64,000 nucleotides of DNA from Pseudoalteromonas sp. 0303 (GCF_013349995.1 NZ_JABVXF010000008.1:86513-150512), one strand, 5' to 3'; positions 45,341-56,500 are shown, counted from the first letter of the stretch. Numbers and translations are program-made. The notes: generated from the sequence alone by a model not told the origin.

Positions 45341-45374
45341 TACCGCAGTTGTAAAGAATTGGAGCATGTAAGCT

Positions 45375-45983
45375 ATGTCTGAGCAGACAAAATCACCAGA
45401 GCAAGAAGTTGAACTAAACGAAGAATTTGAACAAATGCAAGCTGAAGTAGAAGCTGCAGAAAAAGCGGCTGAACAAGTTGACGGCGAAGAAATGAGCCCT
45501 GAAGCTGAAATCGCACTACTACACAGCGAATTAGAAGCGGCTAAACAAACAATCAACGATCAAAAAGACAGTGTTGTTCGTGCTGCTGCAGATGTTGAGA
45601 ACATGCGTCGTCGTGCCGCTCAAGATGTAGAAAAAGCGCATAAATTTGCACTTGAAAAGTTTGCTAACGAATTACTACCTGTTATCGATAACCTAGAGCG
45701 TGCGATTGAGTTCTCTGATAAAGAAAATGAGCAGCTTAAGCCTGTGCTTGAAGGTATCGAAATGACTGTTAAGAGCTTTAATGATGCGGTATCAAAATTC
45801 GGTGTTGAAATTGTTAACCCACAGGGTGAACAATTTAACCCTGAATTCCATCAAGCAATGTCAATTCAGCCAAGCAATGATGTAGCGCCTAATACGGTTC
45901 TTGCAGTAATGCAAAAAGGTTATACATTAAATGGCCGTTTATTACGCCCTGCAATGGTTATGGTATCGAAAGAAGCTGAATAA
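45375..45983 (+). CDS. grpE: Nucleotide exchange factor GrpE
   Basis: Cochaperone that releases ADP from DnaK. The 202-residue protein has an acidic N-terminus, the long dimerisation helix (residues about 45-105), and the conserved core [43 protein letters not shown] pattern. The C-terminal beta domain ends [24 protein letters not shown]. dnaK and dnaJ do not follow here; a terminator and an MFS gene on the other strand do. Heat control is indicated by the sigma-32 promoter. Confidence 0.97.
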   Translation: MSEQTKSPEQEVELNEEFEQMQAEVEAAEKAAEQVDGEEMSPEAEIALLHSELEAAKQTINDQKDSVVRAAADVENMRRRAAQDVEKAHKFALEKFANELLPVIDNLERAIEFSDKENEQLKPVLEGIEMTVKSFNDAVSKFGVEIVNPQGEQFNPEFHQAMSIQPSNDVAPNTVLAVMQKGYTLNGRLLRPAMVMVSKEAE

Positions 45984-46000
45984 GCTCTAAAGAGATATAA

Positions 46001-46030
46001 AAAATGCCTGTTAATTACAGGCATTTTTTT
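46001..46030 (+). terminator. Rho-independent terminator of grpE (bidirectional)
   Basis: AAAATGCCTG/CAGGCATTTT stem, loop TTAATTA, long T run, between convergent genes. Confidence 0.92.
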
Positions 46031-46051
46031 TATTACAATTGTGTTCAATAT

Positions 46052-47242
46052 TTAAGTCGATTGGTATCGTTTTCGATGCCAAAGCTGTACAAGTAAGATC
46101 AGTATCAGTGCGCTGAACATCATAGCAGAAAATGGAATCGCACTTTGTGGGTGAACAAAAGCAAGGATAGGCCCAACTAAAGCGCCACTGCCGAATCTCA
46201 GGGTACCAATAACAGCTGTTGCAGTGCCTGACTTTTCCTCAAATTGCATCAGTATTAATGAGTCTGCATTACTCGCGACAATACCCAAGCTCATCATCAG
46301 TGGTGCGATGGTAGCAACGATAAAATACAGCGATAAATGCATCACACTGAATAACAACAATGCCCCGCCAGACACAAAGCCAATACCTAGCCCAATAAAT
46401 AACAGTTTACGAGAACCTAAGCGCGGCACTAAACGTGTATTCATAAAGTTACCGAACATTAAAGCCAGCACGTTAAAGGCGAATAACACACCGAACAATT
46501 GTTCATCTACTTTGAAGAAATCGAGATATACATAAGGTACCGATGTTAAAAAGCAAAAGAATGCAAATGAGGCAAACATTGAGCTGGCAATATCGGCAAG
46601 GGCACTACGACGAGAAAATACCGTTTTATAACTATTAAAGAACAGTGCCAAACCACGTTGCTGACTCTTAAAGATTGGAATATCGATTAAATGAATTTGC
46701 ACCAAAGCTAAAATGGCAAAACTGTAAGCAGCTAATGCAATGAAAATAACCTGCCATGTTGAAATTCCCATGATTAATGAGCCTAGAGTAGGCGCAATTA
46801 ACGGGGCAACCATCATAATCATCGAGACATAAGACATGCCCTTGGCGGTGTTCTCTCGGTAAATGTGGCGAATAATACCTGGCACTACGACTGTCGCAGC
46901 GGCACCTGTGAATGCTTGCACGGCTCTTAAAGACCAAAATAATTCGATGTTGGTACAAAATGCCAGTGCTAATGAGCTGATCCCAAATAGTGCTAAGCCC
47001 ACCTTTGCGAGTAATCGTCTACCAAGTTCATCGGCTATCGGGCCAAAAAACAACATACCCAGAGCATAACCCGCCAAATAAATACTGAGCGAGATTTGCA
47101 CATTTGGCATGGTAGTTTGTAAGTCGTTGGCAATCACCAACATTGCCGGTAAATATAAATCAATTGCTAAAGGCGTAATTGCGACAATACTTGCCAGTAA
47201 AGGTAATAAAATGCGTTTATTTAAAGTCTCAGGGGAAGGCAT
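46052..47242 (-). CDS. Bcr/CflA-family multidrug MFS exporter
   Basis: A 396-residue inner-membrane transporter with 12 predicted helices. The Bcr/CflA signatures are clear: an N-terminal ITPLAIDLYLPAM, SLSIYLAGYALGMLFFGPIADELGRR (MFS motif A) and GAAATVVVPGIIRHIYRE. It would expel drugs or metabolites by proton antiport; the substrate cannot be read. Single gene with its own upstream region, convergent with grpE. Confidence 0.92.
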   Translation of the reverse strand: MPSPETLNKRILLPLLASIVAITPLAIDLYLPAMLVIANDLQTTMPNVQISLSIYLAGYALGMLFFGPIADELGRRLLAKVGLALFGISSLALAFCTNIELFWSLRAVQAFTGAAATVVVPGIIRHIYRENTAKGMSYVSMIMMVAPLIAPTLGSLIMGISTWQVIFIALAAYSFAILALVQIHLIDIPIFKSQQRGLALFFNSYKTVFSRRSALADIASSMFASFAFFCFLTSVPYVYLDFFKVDEQLFGVLFAFNVLALMFGNFMNTRLVPRLGSRKLLFIGLGIGFVSGGALLLFSVMHLSLYFIVATIAPLMMSLGIVASNADSLILMQFEEKSGTATAVIGTLRFGSGALVGPILAFVHPQSAIPFSAMMFSALILILLVQLWHRKRYQST

Positions 47243-47434
47243 TGTTTACTCATTCATCAAACATTAGGTCACTATTGTAGCAGTGTGAGTCACTGTGGTG
47301 AACTTAGTTTGCCTGCTAAGTAAAAGAATTAACTAAATGATAACAAGTGAGCGGGTGATTGTTCATTTTCATATAAAATTAAGCAATGCTTTGCTATATT
47401 AGCCACAATTACACTAAGTATTTGAAGGACTAGT

Positions 47435-48232
47435 ATGAAAAAGTTAATCATGGCAGTGTTAGCCACCGCTGTTTTAGCTGGCTGTAAAACCTCTCCAACA
47501 GGGCGTACACAAATCGCGCTTTATTCAGACCAACAAATGAGCCAAATGGGTCAAGCAAGTTTTGCTGAAATGAAAAAAACACAACCTGTTAATACCGATC
47601 CTGGCGTCAATGCTTATGTGAAATGTATTGCCGATGATGTTATTGCCGTTTTACCTAACGAGTATGCAAAGCAATCGTGGGAAGTAGTCGTGTTTGAAGA
47701 AGACTCAGCAAACGCATTTGCATTACCGGGGGGTTATATTGGCGTTCATACAGGTTTATTAAAAGTTGCTGTAAATCAAGATCAACTAGCAACGGTACTA
47801 GGTCACGAGGTTGCACACGTTATTGCTGAGCATTCTAATGAACGTGTATCACAAAATGCATTGTTACAAACAGGTCTGCAAGTTGGTGGTGCAGCACTTG
47901 ATATGGGTAATGTGCAATATCGCGGTGAGATCATGCAAGCTTTAGGTTTGGGGGCACAGTATGGTGTTGTCTTACCGTTTAGTCGCTCACATGAATCAGA
48001 AGCAGATATTGTTGGCTTAGATTTAATGGCAAAAGCAGGGTTTAACCCAGAGCAATCTGTATCGCTTTGGCAAAATATGAGTGCTGCGGGCAGTAGCGGT
48101 ACTCCAGAATTTATGTCGACTCACCCTGCACCGGGTAACCGCATTAAAGAGCTTCAAAAGCACATGTCGGATGCATTAAAAGCCCAACAAGCCGCTAAAG
48201 CAAAAGGCAAAACCCCACAGTGTAAACTGTAA
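47435..48232 (+). CDS. M48-family metallopeptidase lipoprotein (LoiP-like)
   Basis: A 265-residue lipoprotein with lipobox LAGC (Cys17) and a zinc-metalloprotease core: HEVAH in VLGHEVAHVIAEHSNER, and the third zinc ligand Glu in SRSHESEADIVGLDLM. ALPGGYIGVHTGLL is also typical of M48. Such proteins (LoiP, YcaL, Oma1-like) handle outer-membrane and periplasmic protein quality control. Length matches E. coli LoiP (252). Single gene with its own terminator. Confidence 0.93.
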   Translation: MKKLIMAVLATAVLAGCKTSPTGRTQIALYSDQQMSQMGQASFAEMKKTQPVNTDPGVNAYVKCIADDVIAVLPNEYAKQSWEVVVFEEDSANAFALPGGYIGVHTGLLKVAVNQDQLATVLGHEVAHVIAEHSNERVSQNALLQTGLQVGGAALDMGNVQYRGEIMQALGLGAQYGVVLPFSRSHESEADIVGLDLMAKAGFNPEQSVSLWQNMSAAGSSGTPEFMSTHPAPGNRIKELQKHMSDALKAQQAAKAKGKTPQCKL

Positions 48233-48244
48233 TTAAATCTTCCC

Positions 48245-48268
48245 AGAGCTGCTTATGCAGCTCTTTTT
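48245..48268 (+). terminator. Rho-independent terminator after the M48 gene
   Basis: AGAGCTGC/GCAGCTCT stem, loop TTAT, five T. Confidence 0.92.
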
Positions 48269-48345
48269 GTTTCATTTTTCGTCGATGTCTATTATCATCA
48301 AATAACTATCTGATTTAATAATAAAAACAATTAAATGGAATTAAT

Positions 48346-48849
48346 ATGAAGTATTCTATCCCTACTTTTTTGCTATGTACTTTAGTGTCTTTAACCGCCT
48401 GTAAAAGCACCAAACAGCAGCAAACTCAAGCAATTGCCTTAAAGCCTACACCTCCTATAGCGTTAAATGCAGTGCATTTTGCCCTTGGAGTTGAAGCAGA
48501 TAAAGTTCAACGTGATTGTGTCATGCTTGATAAGTTAGCTAATTCAATTACTGATTCAGCAAAAAATTATTTAGTAACATTAGTTGAACAACAAGAAAAA
48601 TCCAAAGCAGAGTATGTCGTTGAAGCGAAATATATTGAAATAAACTCGCATAGATGGGTTTTTCCATCGGTGAGACCAAGCTCATCAGCAACATTACATG
48701 TGCAACTTAAAAAAGGTGATGAGATTATAGCTAAAACAACGAAGGAAATTGGTTCAGGAGTTGCTTTTGGTGCCTGCGACCGTTTAGAGAAAATAGCTGT
48801 TGCAGGTGGTCGCTATGTGTCTAAATGGACTTCTAATCAATTTAATTAA
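48346..48849 (+). CDS. Lipoprotein, function unknown
   Basis: A 167-residue protein with lipobox LTAC (Cys19) followed by a Gln/Thr-rich linker. The folded part (about residues 40-165) contains two Cys besides the lipobox Cys (DCVMLDK, FGACDRLEKI), which could pair. The layout of a short beta/alpha domain with CDRLEKIAVAGGRYVSKW resembles small outer-membrane lipoproteins, but I recognise no family. An AT-rich upstream region and a downstream hairpin frame it as a single gene. Confidence 0.7.
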   Translation: MKYSIPTFLLCTLVSLTACKSTKQQQTQAIALKPTPPIALNAVHFALGVEADKVQRDCVMLDKLANSITDSAKNYLVTLVEQQEKSKAEYVVEAKYIEINSHRWVFPSVRPSSSATLHVQLKKGDEIIAKTTKEIGSGVAFGACDRLEKIAVAGGRYVSKWTSNQFN

Positions 48850-48852
48850 AAC

Positions 48853-48893
48853 AAAGCCCGTATTCTAGCTGACTATACAGGCTTTAATTTTTT
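48853..48893. terminator. Imperfect bidirectional terminator
   Basis: AAAGCC pairs with GGCTTT and GTAT with ATAC across one mismatch, with T residues beyond. It lies between the convergent lipoprotein and Tsx-like genes. Confidence 0.55.
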
Positions 48894-48907
48894 CAGCTTT
48901 CAGCTTA

Positions 48908-49690
48908 TTAGAACGTCCACTCAACGTGAAGTTGTGGTACTGACTCAGTTGTGTCTGTACCTAGCTTGTTGTGCCAGTATTGCCACTCAAGGCCTAGCAG
49001 TAAGGTATTTTCTTTCATGCTCATTGCGTGACCTAAATCCCACGTAATGATTGGCTGCGCTAAAATCCACGCTTTAACATCTTCGCCAAATTCATTTTCA
49101 CGCTCTGCAATGTATTCTACATGGCCTGTTACGTTGAACTTTTGTGAGCCAATAGTAAATGGGTAGCCCCAAGCAACATCAATCATCCAGCTGTTTGTTT
49201 CAGTTGGTGCGCCACCGCGTGCTACGCCTTCACTGTCATCGATGTAAGCGGTAAATAAAGTAGATAAAAAGCTAAAGCCCGGTGCTTGCCAGCTAAGCTT
49301 TACACCAGGTAAATACTTAAGAACTTTCGAGTCACCTGCGGCATTAAAACCTGCCGTTAAACCCACATCAGCAATTGCGCCGTATGAGAAATCACTGCCA
49401 GAGATTTTTGATAAGCTAAATGTTGAATACCACTCACCGTAAAAGTCTTTATCTTGATAGCCATCTTGACGGTCGTCGTCGCTGTAATCAATAAAAAAGA
49501 AGTTGTCGCCATAGTCATAACCAGACGCATGCTGTAGTGATACAACCGTGGTGTTTGACTTAGTTAATGAAAACGGGTTTTTGTGTTCACCGTTATTAAC
49601 GTGTAATTGCGTAGAGCTCCAATTAGCGGCATAGCCAGAAGTACTTACTGCACAAAGCGCAGCAACAGAAAGGATCTTTTTCAAGTTCAT
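48908..49690 (-). CDS. Tsx/OmpK-family outer-membrane channel
   Basis: A 260-residue beta-barrel protein. It has a signal peptide (ILSVAALCAVSTSGYA), then alternating aromatic strands typical of the nucleoside-specific channel family. Examples are VSLQHASGYDYGDNFFFIDYSDD and FYGEWYSTFSLSKISG; strand patterns continue to the C-terminal LHVEWTF, which ends in Phe as outer-membrane barrels do. Nucleoside uptake is the family role; the actual substrate is uncertain. No nucleoside genes are adjacent; the NhaC antiporter gene lies upstream on the same strand, 92 bases away. Confidence 0.88.
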   Translation of the reverse strand: MNLKKILSVAALCAVSTSGYAANWSSTQLHVNNGEHKNPFSLTKSNTTVVSLQHASGYDYGDNFFFIDYSDDDRQDGYQDKDFYGEWYSTFSLSKISGSDFSYGAIADVGLTAGFNAAGDSKVLKYLPGVKLSWQAPGFSFLSTLFTAYIDDSEGVARGGAPTETNSWMIDVAWGYPFTIGSQKFNVTGHVEYIAERENEFGEDVKAWILAQPIITWDLGHAMSMKENTLLLGLEWQYWHNKLGTDTTESVPQLHVEWTF

Positions 49691-49782
49691 ATCTCAATAT
49701 TGATGGTGTAAAGGGGGATACAAAGGTTGGATTATAGCAGATACGCCCATATTTGGGCGTATCTTAAGAAAAATTATTTAAG

Positions 49783-51099
49783 TTATGCTTTATTTCGGCG
49801 TAAGCAAATTACTGCAACGGCAGTAAAGGCAAGAATAAAGCAGTAGTAAGAAGAGGTAGAGACTTCCCATGGGCTAATTTTGAATGTTGCGCCGAGTAGA
49901 AGTGCTTGTGCGCCATACGGCAATGAGCCTTGCGTAACACAAGCAAAAATATCAAGTAAGCTTGCTGAACGCTTGCCTGTAATTTCGCCATCATCTGCTA
50001 ATTTTTTAGCAATTGGGCCTGCAACAATAATAGACACGGTATTATTGGCAATACATAAGTTACTAGTCATAACCAGTGCAGCAATACCTAATTGATCTGC
50101 TACTTTACGGTGCCATTTTGCAATGATTTTTGTAATTGCCTGAATTTTGTTAGCAATATAATCAAGACCACCATTAATACGGATAAACTCTGAAAGACCG
50201 CCAATAAACATCGATAGCAAGAAAATTTCCTGCATGTCAGTAAAGCCTTTATAAACATCTTTAACAAAACTCGCACCTTCATAGCTGCCAGTAAAGCCCA
50301 TAAGTGCAGCGAAGATTATACCGCTAAACAGCACCACGAATACGTTAAAGCCCATTACCGCGAGCACTAAGATAAAGGCATAAGGTAATACTAGTAAGAT
50401 ATCGAAGTCTTGTGTCTCTACAGCTTCTGCAGCAGGCGTTAAGAAGAATAACAAGCCGATAGTTAATGCCGCAGCAGGTAAGGCGATTTTTAAGTTCTCA
50501 CGAAATTTATCTTTCATTTCACAGCCTTGCGTGCGGGTTGCAGCAATAGTTGTGTCAGAGATGATTGATAAGTTATCACCAAACATGGCACCTGATACAA
50601 TCGTGCCTGCCATCAGGGATGGATCAATGCCTGTTTTTTGGGCGACGGCATAAGCAATCGGGCCAATCGCACCGATAGTACCCATTGAAGTACCCATCGC
50701 AGTCGACACTACCGCAGCAATTAGAAATAACCCAGGTAGTAACAGAGCAGGTGGAATAAGTGATAAACCGGCATTAACTACGGCATCAACACCACCGGTT
50801 GCACCAGCAACCGCAGAAAATGCACCGGCAAGCAAATAAATCAAACACATAGTGATGATGTTGCTATGGCCCGCACCTTTAATAAAGGTTTCAACACTGT
50901 GGTTGATGGTATTTTTATTTAAGATAAACGCCAGCATGATAGCTGGCAAAATTGCCACTGGAGCAGGCAATTGATAGAAGGCGTAATCGACACCTTGAGA
51001 CTGTAAGTATAAGCCAGCGCCTAAAAATAAGCCGACAAACACCAAAAGCGGCAGCAAAGAAAGCTTTGCTTTTGTTTTATTAAATGATGGCTGCATCAT
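49783..51099 (-). CDS. NhaC-family Na+/H+ antiporter
   Basis: An inner-membrane transporter of 438 residues from the ATG at 51099, which has a GAGGA site five bases upstream. A GTG at 51135 would add 12 residues but has no ribosome site. It has about 11 hydrophobic helices. Motifs of the NhaC/Na_H_antiporter family include AVVSTAMGTSMGTIGAIGPIA, MFGDNLSIISDTTIAATRTQGCEM and ACVTQGSLPYGAQALLLGA. Sodium extrusion fits a marine host; relatives also carry lysine, malate-lactate or other substrates, so the exact cargo is open. Confidence 0.88.
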   Translation of the reverse strand: MMQPSFNKTKAKLSLLPLLVFVGLFLGAGLYLQSQGVDYAFYQLPAPVAILPAIMLAFILNKNTINHSVETFIKGAGHSNIITMCLIYLLAGAFSAVAGATGGVDAVVNAGLSLIPPALLLPGLFLIAAVVSTAMGTSMGTIGAIGPIAYAVAQKTGIDPSLMAGTIVSGAMFGDNLSIISDTTIAATRTQGCEMKDKFRENLKIALPAAALTIGLLFFLTPAAEAVETQDFDILLVLPYAFILVLAVMGFNVFVVLFSGIIFAALMGFTGSYEGASFVKDVYKGFTDMQEIFLLSMFIGGLSEFIRINGGLDYIANKIQAITKIIAKWHRKVADQLGIAALVMTSNLCIANNTVSIIVAGPIAKKLADDGEITGKRSASLLDIFACVTQGSLPYGAQALLLGATFKISPWEVSTSSYYCFILAFTAVAVICLRRNKA

Positions 51100-51376
51100 A
51101 TTCCTCGTTAGATAACCAATAACACAGCCAAACACTTCTTTTAGCTGTATTTAGTTGTGTCTAAAAGACATCAACAGCGCCCGCAAGCCAAAGACCAAAT
51201 CGGCGCAAAGGAAGAAGTTTAAATGTATAGATGGCTAAATGCAAAGACTATCTGTTATTATTGTTGTTCTATTAATAAATCTAAAATTAGCTCTGTATTT
51301 TTTATAAGCTAACCTGACTATTACATGAGTTTTCGATAAAATCCAGCCAGCTAAGAAGAATAGATAAGGTAACTAT

Positions 51377-52174
51377 ATGAACCGCATAGGTGTATTTGGC
51401 GCAAACGGCCGCATGGGACTTGCACTTTTAGAAGCTGTCTCAAAAAAAGATGACGCAACATTAACGGGCGCGTACGTCCGTGATAACTCGCCACTTTTAG
51501 ATATTGCGGTTAATCAATTGAACAGCGCTGCATCATCAGATGTAACATTTAGTAAAGAAACTGACGTAAAAGATGCTGATGTATTGATTGATTTCACTTT
51601 ACCGGCAGGAATGCGCAACCATTTAAAAACAGCGGTCGAAAAAAATATCGCCATGGTAATTGGTACTACGGGCCTTAACCAAGATGATCTTGATGCGCTT
51701 AATGAAGCGGCGAAACACATTCCGATTGTTTTTGCCCGCAACTATAGCGTAGGTGTGAATTTACTGCTTAACTTAGTGCAGACTGCGGCTGTGAAGTTTG
51801 GCGATGACATGGATATCGAAATATTTGAAGCTCATCATCGTCACAAAATCGATGCGCCATCAGGAACTGCATTGGCAATTGGTGAAGCTATTGCCGAGGC
51901 AAAAGGTTGGCAGCATGATGAGGTCGCGCGTTTTGATAGAAGCAATGACGAACACGCAAAATCGCAAAATGAAATAGGTTATTCAGTCATGAGAGGCGGA
52001 GATATAGTAGGTGAACACACCGCATATTTCGCAACTTCTGGCGAAAGGCTAGAATTAACTCATAAAGCAAGTTCAAGAATGACCTTCGCGTTAGGTGCCG
52101 TAAGAGCTGCGGGCTGGTTGAAAAATAAACCAGCTGGACTTTATGACATGCAAGATGTGCTTGACTTGAAGTAG
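51377..52174 (+). CDS. dapB: 4-hydroxy-tetrahydrodipicolinate reductase
   Basis: Second step of the diaminopimelate/lysine branch. The 265-residue protein has the nucleotide-binding start IGVFGANGRMGLALLEAV, the IGTTGLNQDDL motif, NYSVGVNLLLNLV, and the substrate signature EAHHRHKIDAPSGTALAIGEAIA (His pair and Lys catalytic). Length matches E. coli DapB (273). It precedes carAB; a candidate -10 and a leader terminator between them suggest carAB has its own control. Confidence 0.97.
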   Translation: MNRIGVFGANGRMGLALLEAVSKKDDATLTGAYVRDNSPLLDIAVNQLNSAASSDVTFSKETDVKDADVLIDFTLPAGMRNHLKTAVEKNIAMVIGTTGLNQDDLDALNEAAKHIPIVFARNYSVGVNLLLNLVQTAAVKFGDDMDIEIFEAHHRHKIDAPSGTALAIGEAIAEAKGWQHDEVARFDRSNDEHAKSQNEIGYSVMRGGDIVGEHTAYFATSGERLELTHKASSRMTFALGAVRAAGWLKNKPAGLYDMQDVLDLK

Positions 52175-52326
52175 TTTAGTTTCTTTTTTGGCAGTTTCAG
52201 TGAATTTTTAGTTAATAACGCTTATTTTTACTATTTTATTAATTAAGATTAGATCTGAAAGCTAAATTACTGTAGAATAGCGCCAATTTGCCAAAAATTC
52301 ATAAATGCGTGTTTCCAATCGCTATA

Positions 52327-52364
52327 AACGGGCAGTAGAGCAAATGACTTTACTCCCGTTTTTT
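52327..52364 (+). terminator. Leader terminator (attenuator candidate) before carA
   Basis: AACGGG-C-AGTA (52327-52337) pairs with TACT-CCCGTT (52351-52360), with one bulged C, followed by TTTTTT. It ends only seven bases before the carA AGGAGG site and lies about 50 bases downstream of a TAGAAT -10 candidate (52273-52278). It could attenuate carAB or end dapB transcripts. CAGTA in the stem can also pair with TACTG at 52364-52368, a possible antiterminator. Confidence 0.7.
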
Positions 52365-52381
52365 ACTGTTAGGAGGTTAAC

Positions 52382-53518
52382 TTGACTAAATCCGCTCTGT
52401 TAGTCCTAGAAGACGGCACAGTGTTTCGCGGTACTGCAATCGGCGCTGACGGCATGTCAGTCGGTGAAGTAGTATTCAATACGTCTATGACTGGTTATCA
52501 AGAAATTTTGACTGACCCTTCATACGCGGAACAAATCGTAACTTTGACGTACCCACATATCGGTAATACGGGTACTAACAGCGAAGACGAAGAAGCGGGT
52601 CAAATCTGGGCTAAAGGCCTAGTGATCCGTGATTTGCCACTGCTAGCAAGTAATTTCCGTAACGAGCAATCGTTAAGTGATTACTTAAAAGAACGCAATA
52701 TCTTAGGTATTGCTGACATCGACACTCGTAAATTAACACGTATCTTACGTGATAAAGGCGCTCAAAATGGTTGTATCATTGCAGGCGACGAGTTAGATGA
52801 GAATAAAGCGCTTGAAGCTGCGCAAGCCTTCCCAGGCTTAAAAGGCATGGATTTAGCAAAAGTTGTCTCAACCAAGGAAAATTTTGAGTGGCGCGAATCA
52901 AGCTGGACGTTAGGTTCAGGCTTTAAAACGCTAGAAGCAGCAGACGAGAAGTTCCACGTTGTTGCTTATGACTTCGGTGTTAAACGTAATATCTTACGTA
53001 TGTTAGTTGACCGCGGTTGCAAATTAACCGTTGTTCCTGCACAAACATCTGCAGAAGACGTACTGGCATTAAACCCAGACGGTATCTTCTTATCAAATGG
53101 CCCAGGCGATCCTGAGCCGTGTACTTACGCGATTGAAGCAATTAAAACTTTCCTAGAAACAGACACGCCAATCTTTGGTATCTGTTTAGGTCACCAATTA
53201 CTTGCACTTGCTTCAGGTGCACAAACGGTGAAAATGAAGTTTGGTCACCACGGTGGTAACCACCCAGTTAAAGACCTTGACCGCAATGTTGTAATGATCA
53301 CAGCGCAAAACCACGGTTTCGCAGCTGACGAAGCAACATTACCAGCGAATTTACGTGCAACTCACGTATCATTATTCGATGGCACGCTACAAGGTATTCA
53401 CCGCACAGACAAGCCTGCATTTAGCTTCCAAGGTCACCCTGAAGCAAGCCCAGGTCCACATGATGCGGCACCATTATTTGACCACTTCATCGACCTGATG
53501 CAAGCACGTTCTAACTAA
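52382..53518 (+). CDS. carA: Carbamoyl-phosphate synthase small subunit (glutaminase)
   Basis: Supplies ammonia from glutamine to CarB for arginine and pyrimidine synthesis. The 378-residue protein opens with [16 protein letters not shown] and has the class-I glutaminase motifs [15 protein letters not shown] (catalytic Cys) and [13 protein letters not shown] (His and Glu). The start codon is TTG at 52382, fixed by a perfect AGGAGG six bases upstream and by the alignment of the N-terminus with E. coli CarA, which itself uses UUG. carB follows by 16 bases. Confidence 0.97.
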   Translation: MTKSALLVLEDGTVFRGTAIGADGMSVGEVVFNTSMTGYQEILTDPSYAEQIVTLTYPHIGNTGTNSEDEEAGQIWAKGLVIRDLPLLASNFRNEQSLSDYLKERNILGIADIDTRKLTRILRDKGAQNGCIIAGDELDENKALEAAQAFPGLKGMDLAKVVSTKENFEWRESSWTLGSGFKTLEAADEKFHVVAYDFGVKRNILRMLVDRGCKLTVVPAQTSAEDVLALNPDGIFLSNGPGDPEPCTYAIEAIKTFLETDTPIFGICLGHQLLALASGAQTVKMKFGHHGGNHPVKDLDRNVVMITAQNHGFAADEATLPANLRATHVSLFDGTLQGIHRTDKPAFSFQGHPEASPGPHDAAPLFDHFIDLMQARSN

Positions 53519-53534
53519 TTTAACCGGAGTAACA

Positions 53535-56500
53535 ATGCCAAAACGTACCGACATAAAAAGCATTCTTATCTTAGGCGCAGGCCCGATCGTAATCGGTCAA
53601 GCTTGTGAATTTGACTACTCTGGTGCACAAGCGTGTAAAGCACTACGAGAAGAAGGCTTTCGAGTAATTCTTGTAAACTCGAACCCTGCAACTATCATGA
53701 CTGACCCTGAAATGGCGGATGCGACGTACATCGAACCAATTCACTGGGAAGTGGTAGAGAAAATCATTGAAAAAGAAAAGCCAGATGCAGTACTGCCTAC
53801 TATGGGTGGTCAAACAGCATTAAACTGTGCACTTGATTTAGATAAGCACGGCGTACTGGCAAAACACGGTGTTGAGCTAATCGGTGCAACTGCTGATGCA
53901 ATCGATAAAGCTGAAAACCGTGAGCGTTTTGACGAAGCAATGAAGAACATTGGCCTTGAGTGTCCGCGTGCAGAAATCGCTCACTCAATGGAAGAAGCAC
54001 ACGATGTACTTAGCCGCATCGGTTTCCCATGTATCATTCGTCCATCATTCACTATGGGTGGTACCGGTGGTGGTGTTGCATACAACCAAGAAGAATTTGA
54101 CGAAATTTGTGAGCGTGGTTTAGATTTATCACCAACAAATGAACTTTTAATCGATGAATCATTAATCGGTTGGAAAGAGTACGAAATGGAAGTTGTTCGT
54201 GACAAAAACGACAACTGTATCATCGTATGTTCTATCGAAAACTTTGACCCTATGGGTGTTCACACTGGTGACTCAATCACGGTTGCACCAGCGCAAACAC
54301 TGACTGACAAAGAATACCAAATCATGCGTAATGCATCGATGGCGGTACTTCGTGAAATCGGTGTTGAAACAGGTGGTTCAAACGTACAGTTTGGTGTGAA
54401 TCCAGTTGATGGCCGTATGGTTATCATCGAGATGAACCCACGTGTATCGCGTTCTTCTGCATTAGCATCAAAAGCAACCGGTTTCCCAATTGCGAAAATC
54501 GCTGCAAAACTAGCAGTAGGTTACACCCTTGATGAGCTACAAAACGACATCACTGGCGGTAAAACACCAGCGTCTTTCGAGCCGTCAATTGATTACGTTG
54601 TTACTAAGATCCCACGTTTTAACTTCGAAAAATTCGCAGGTTCAAACGACCGTCTTACAACACAGATGAAGTCTGTGGGTGAGGTTATGGCGATTGGTCG
54701 TAACCAACAAGAATCACTGCATAAAGCACTACGTGGTCTTGAAGTAGGCGCAACGGGCTTTAACCCAATTGTTGCCCTTGATGATCCGAAAGCAAAAGAA
54801 AAAATCATCCGTGAATTACGTGAGCCAGGTGCTGAGCGTATTTGGTACGTTGCTGATGCAATGCGTCACGGTATGAGCGTAGAAGACGTATTCGAATTAA
54901 CTAAGATTGACCCTTGGTACTTAGTACAAATCGAAGACATCTTAAAAGACGAAGCAACAATCAGCGAAGTAGGTATGGCTGGTCTAAATGCTGAGTTTTT
55001 ACGTAAGCTTAAGCGTAAAGGTTTTGCTGATGCGCGTATCGCTGAAATTGCCGGTGTTTCTGAAGCAGAAATTCGTAAGAAGCGTCACCAGTTAGATATC
55101 GTGCCTGTATATAAGCGCGTTGATACGTGTGCTGCGGAGTTCAGCTCAGACACAGCTTACATGTACTCATCTTATGATGAAGAATGTGAAGCGAATCCAT
55201 CTGAAAAAGATAAAATCATGGTAATCGGTGGTGGTCCTAACCGTATCGGTCAAGGTATCGAATTCGATTACTGTTGTGTTCACGCAGCATTAGCTTTACG
55301 TGAAGACGGCTATGAAACAATTATGGTTAACTGTAACCCTGAAACTGTTTCAACTGACTACGATACATCTGATCGTTTATTCTTCGAGCCAATCACGCTT
55401 GAAGATGTATTAGAAATCGTACGCGTTGAAAAGCCAAAAGGTGTTATCGTTCAGTACGGTGGTCAAACACCACTGAAACTTGCTCGTGAACTTGAAGCGA
55501 ATGGTGTGCCAGTTATTGGTACTTCACCAGATGCAATCGACCGTGCAGAAGACCGTGAGCGTTTCCAACAGCTTGTTGAGCGTCTAGATCTTCTTCAACC
55601 AGAGAATGCAACGGTTACTTCTTTAGAAGAAGCGATTGTTAAGTCTGCTGAAATCGGCTTCCCACTGGTTGTACGTCCTTCTTACGTACTAGGTGGTCGC
55701 GCAATGGAAGTAGTTTATGATGAAGACGATTTACGTCGTTACATGACTGAAGCAGTATCAGCGTCAAATGAAGCGCCAGTACTACTTGACCACTTCTTAG
55801 ATAACGCAATCGAAGTTGACGTTGACGCTATCTGTGACGGTGAGCAAGTAATCATCGGTGGTATCATGGAGCACATTGAGCAAGCAGGTGTTCACTCAGG
55901 TGACTCAGCGTGTTCATTACCAGCTCACTCACTAACTGCTGAAGTACAAGACGTAATGCGTAAGCAAGTGACTGATATGGCACTAGAGCTTGGCGTAGTA
56001 GGTCTGATGAATACTCAGTTTGCTGTGAAAGACGGTAAAGTTTACTTAATCGAAGTAAACCCACGTGCTGCACGTACAGTACCATTTGTTTCTAAAGCGA
56101 CAGGTATTGCACTTGCTAAAGTTGCTGCACGTTGTATGGCGGGTCAGTCGCTAGCAAGCCAAGGTATTACAAAAGAAGTAATCCCTCCTTACTACAGCGT
56201 AAAAGAAGTGGTACTGCCATTTGCTAAGTTCCAAGGTGTTGACCCAATCCGTGGCCCAGAAATGCGCTCAACGGGTGAGGTAATGGGTGTTGGTGAAACT
56301 TTCGCCGAAGCATTCGCTAAAGCACAATTAGGTGCAAGCAACACTTTACCACGCGGTGGTCGCGCGTTACTATCGGTACGCAACAGTGACAAACCACGTA
56401 TCGTTGAACTAGCTAAAACTATGACTGAACTTGGTTTCGAGTTAGATGCAACAGGTGGCACTGCAAAAGCACTTGAAGAAGCTGGCATTGCAGTTCGTCG

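Noticed and set aside
51100..51135. GTG start for the NhaC antiporter giving 12 more residues
   Set aside because: No ribosome site before the GTG; the ATG at 51099 has GAGGA at good spacing.
52206..52300. ARG-box-like sequences before carA
   Set aside because: Only half-boxes fit (TGAAT near 52200 and ATTCA near 52299), not a paired TGAAT-N4-ATTCA, so ArgR control of carAB cannot be supported from sequence.
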